In this document: positions 63,032 to 64,000 of the stretch, one piece after another
Layout of the letters: the number at the start of each line of letters is the position of its first letter
How positions within the stretch are numbered: the first letter of the stretch is position 1
Source: Leptotrichia sp. oral taxon 215 str. W9775
GTDB lineage: Bacteria > Fusobacteriota > Fusobacteriia > Fusobacteriales > Leptotrichiaceae
Direction of reading: 5' to 3'
Length of the DNA stretch: 64,000 nucleotides
Assembly (NCBI RefSeq): GCF_000469505.1
Contig: NZ_KI272860.1
Span: forward strand, 233,997-297,996
The notes under the pieces: model-generated
Databases searched by the model: none
Told to the model about the DNA's origin: nothing
The model's input: the letters and a program-made list of their open reading frames with translations, nothing else
Position numbers and translations under genes: made by a program

Positions 63032-63769
63032 TTATATATCTGATACAATTTCCACATCAGGTCTAAGTTTATATACAACATCTTTTCTTTCAACTATAAT
63101 CATTACTTTTTCCCTAAGTTCCTTATCTTTTTTTATTTTTTCAAGCAATTTTCTTGCAGGATTTATTGCAATTGCATTTCTGACTTTCTTAAACATTGTA
63201 AAATCTCCTGTTGTATCTCCGTATGCATACGATTTTTCCAAATCTATATCGTATTCTTCACAATATTCAGCAATTGCTTTCTTTTTGCTGTTAGCATCCC
63301 ACATTGGTATAACTTTTCCAGTAAAAATCCCTTTTTCATCTGTTAAATATTTTGAAGCTTTGTAATTTTTCACATTATACTTTTCAGCCATTTTTCCTAC
63401 TAAAAAATCTGGACTTCCTGAAATAATAATTACTTCATGCCCTTCATTAGTATGATACAAAAGTCTGTCTCTTGTGTATTTATACACCTTATCCCCTTTT
63501 AGTTCTATAACTCTTTTTGCAAGAAAATCCATGTCAGCCTTACTGAAATTTTTCAGTGCTTCCACATAAATTTCTACAAGTTCTTCAAGATAATCGTCAT
63601 AATCTCCTGTTCTACTTTCCCATTTGGAAAACTTTTCCTTCACTTTCCCTTCCCATGACATTACATTAATATACTCATATTTCACAAGAAGCTTGAAATG
63701 CTCAATAAGTAGGGAATTCCTATGAATCGTCCCATCAATGTCAAAAAATGCCGCTATATTTCTTTTCAT
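63032..63769 (-). CDS. HAD-IB family (SerB-like) phosphatase
   Basis: A 245-residue HAD hydrolase. Motif I FFDIDGTIHRNS at residues 8-19 with the nucleophile Asp, motif II VIIISGSPDFL near 115, and YAYGDTTGDFTMFKKVRNAIAINP near 178 (motif IV) are of the HAD-IB/SerB type. The start ATG at 63767-63769 is selected by AGGTG at 63776-63780; a GTG at 63778 lies in that site. Its substrate (serine, lipid phosphate or glycerol phosphate) cannot be told. Confidence 0.88.
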   Translation of the reverse strand: MKRNIAAFFDIDGTIHRNSLLIEHFKLLVKYEYINVMSWEGKVKEKFSKWESRTGDYDDYLEELVEIYVEALKNFSKADMDFLAKRVIELKGDKVYKYTRDRLLYHTNEGHEVIIISGSPDFLVGKMAEKYNVKNYKASKYLTDEKGIFTGKVIPMWDANSKKKAIAEYCEEYDIDLEKSYAYGDTTGDFTMFKKVRNAIAINPARKLLEKIKKDKELREKVMIIVERKDVVYKLRPDVEIVSDI

Positions 63770-63797
63770 ACACATCACCTATTTTCAATTTATTTAT

Positions 63798-63826
63798 ATT
63801 ATATACTATAATAGTAGATATTTCAA
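63798..63826 (-). promoter_or_regulatory. Promoter of the HAD-IB gene
   Basis: TTGAAA (63821-63826), 17 bases, TATAAT (63798-63803), minus strand. The stretch 63827-64000 shows no gene. Confidence 0.7.
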
Positions 63827-64000
63827 CAAACATTTGAAAATAAAGACTTTAAAGCTTTATGTATGCGTTATCTATGTATTACATTCAAAATTTTTTGTTA
63901 TCTTAAATAGCATATCTGAAAATAATTCAGTATAAAGCATCATCATATTTTAATCATCTCTTTTTTAAAAGGCTCTATAATATATATGGGGGTGGAAAAA

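Noticed and set aside
1..64000. CRISPR arrays, tRNA and rRNA genes
   Set aside because: I looked in every intergenic stretch and found no regular repeat-spacer pattern or cloverleaf; they are AT-rich with promoters and terminators only.

Overview
The window is about 30% G+C and reads as the chromosome of a Leptotrichia-like member of the Fusobacteriota. This is inferred from base composition, the style of the housekeeping proteins (L20, L35, IF-3, HU, RluD) and signs of a two-membrane cell: HlyD-type adaptor, many lipoproteins, DUF389. No taxonomic search was possible. Almost every gene is on the minus strand; the exceptions are a PduO-type adenosyltransferase (28568-29134) and a small beta-carbonic-anhydrase-like protein (38521-38895). 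I saw no tRNA, rRNA, CRISPR array, intact transposase or integrase.

Layout. 1-1211: a flavodoxin/NADPH-FMN-reductase-like gene and a TetR regulator whose promoter is covered by two 23-bp operators. 1337-3558: cinA (N-terminal domain only) and rplT-rpmI-infC behind a structured leader; infC appears to start at ATA. 3562-10398: DUF389 protein, metNIQ, and a polar amino acid ABC operon preceded by a 12-codon leader peptide and terminator. 10529-16782: M20 amidohydrolase, SDR, Upf1-like helicase, GNAT. 17033-28491: module A of a divergent contractile injection system (VgrG-like spike, Hcp-like tube protein, GH19/PAAR-like/transpeptidase-like effector fusion, lipoproteins). 28568-38895: cobalamin adenosyltransferase, a frameshifted KilA-N gene, a GH13 protein with altered catalytic residues, comF, yraN, rnhB, rluD, HD, TruA-KH, HAD, DUF896 and carbonic-anhydrase-like genes. 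38913-53494: module B (sheath-like, tube, baseplate-like, J-domain, two FHA proteins, two PP2C-type proteins, Ser/Thr kinase, Hsp70-like ATPase, HlyD-like adaptor, M23 peptidase). 53566-64000: Trp/Tyr-type ABC transporter with two binding proteins, HU, a Ca2+-type P-ATPase, two uncharacterised genes, a D-2-hydroxyacid dehydrogenase and an HAD phosphatase.

The two injection modules look like one machine. Both contain a tube protein of the same family, each is preceded by its own good sigma-70-type promoter, and neither contains a full complement alone. Module A supplies spike and payload. Module B supplies sheath and tube plus a Thr-phosphorylation control unit (kinase, phosphatase, FHA readers) resembling in logic the PpkA/PppA/Fha pathway of type VI secretion, together with an Hsp70/J-domain pair, a membrane adaptor and a peptidoglycan hydrolase. 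No ClpV, TssM, TssJ or TssL homologue is visible, so this is not a standard T6SS.

A second theme is translation from non-AUG, non-GUG/UUG codons: infC (ATA), the J-domain gene (ATA) and probably the first gene (ATT). Start sites were re-chosen wherever a Shine-Dalgarno sequence clearly selected an internal codon.
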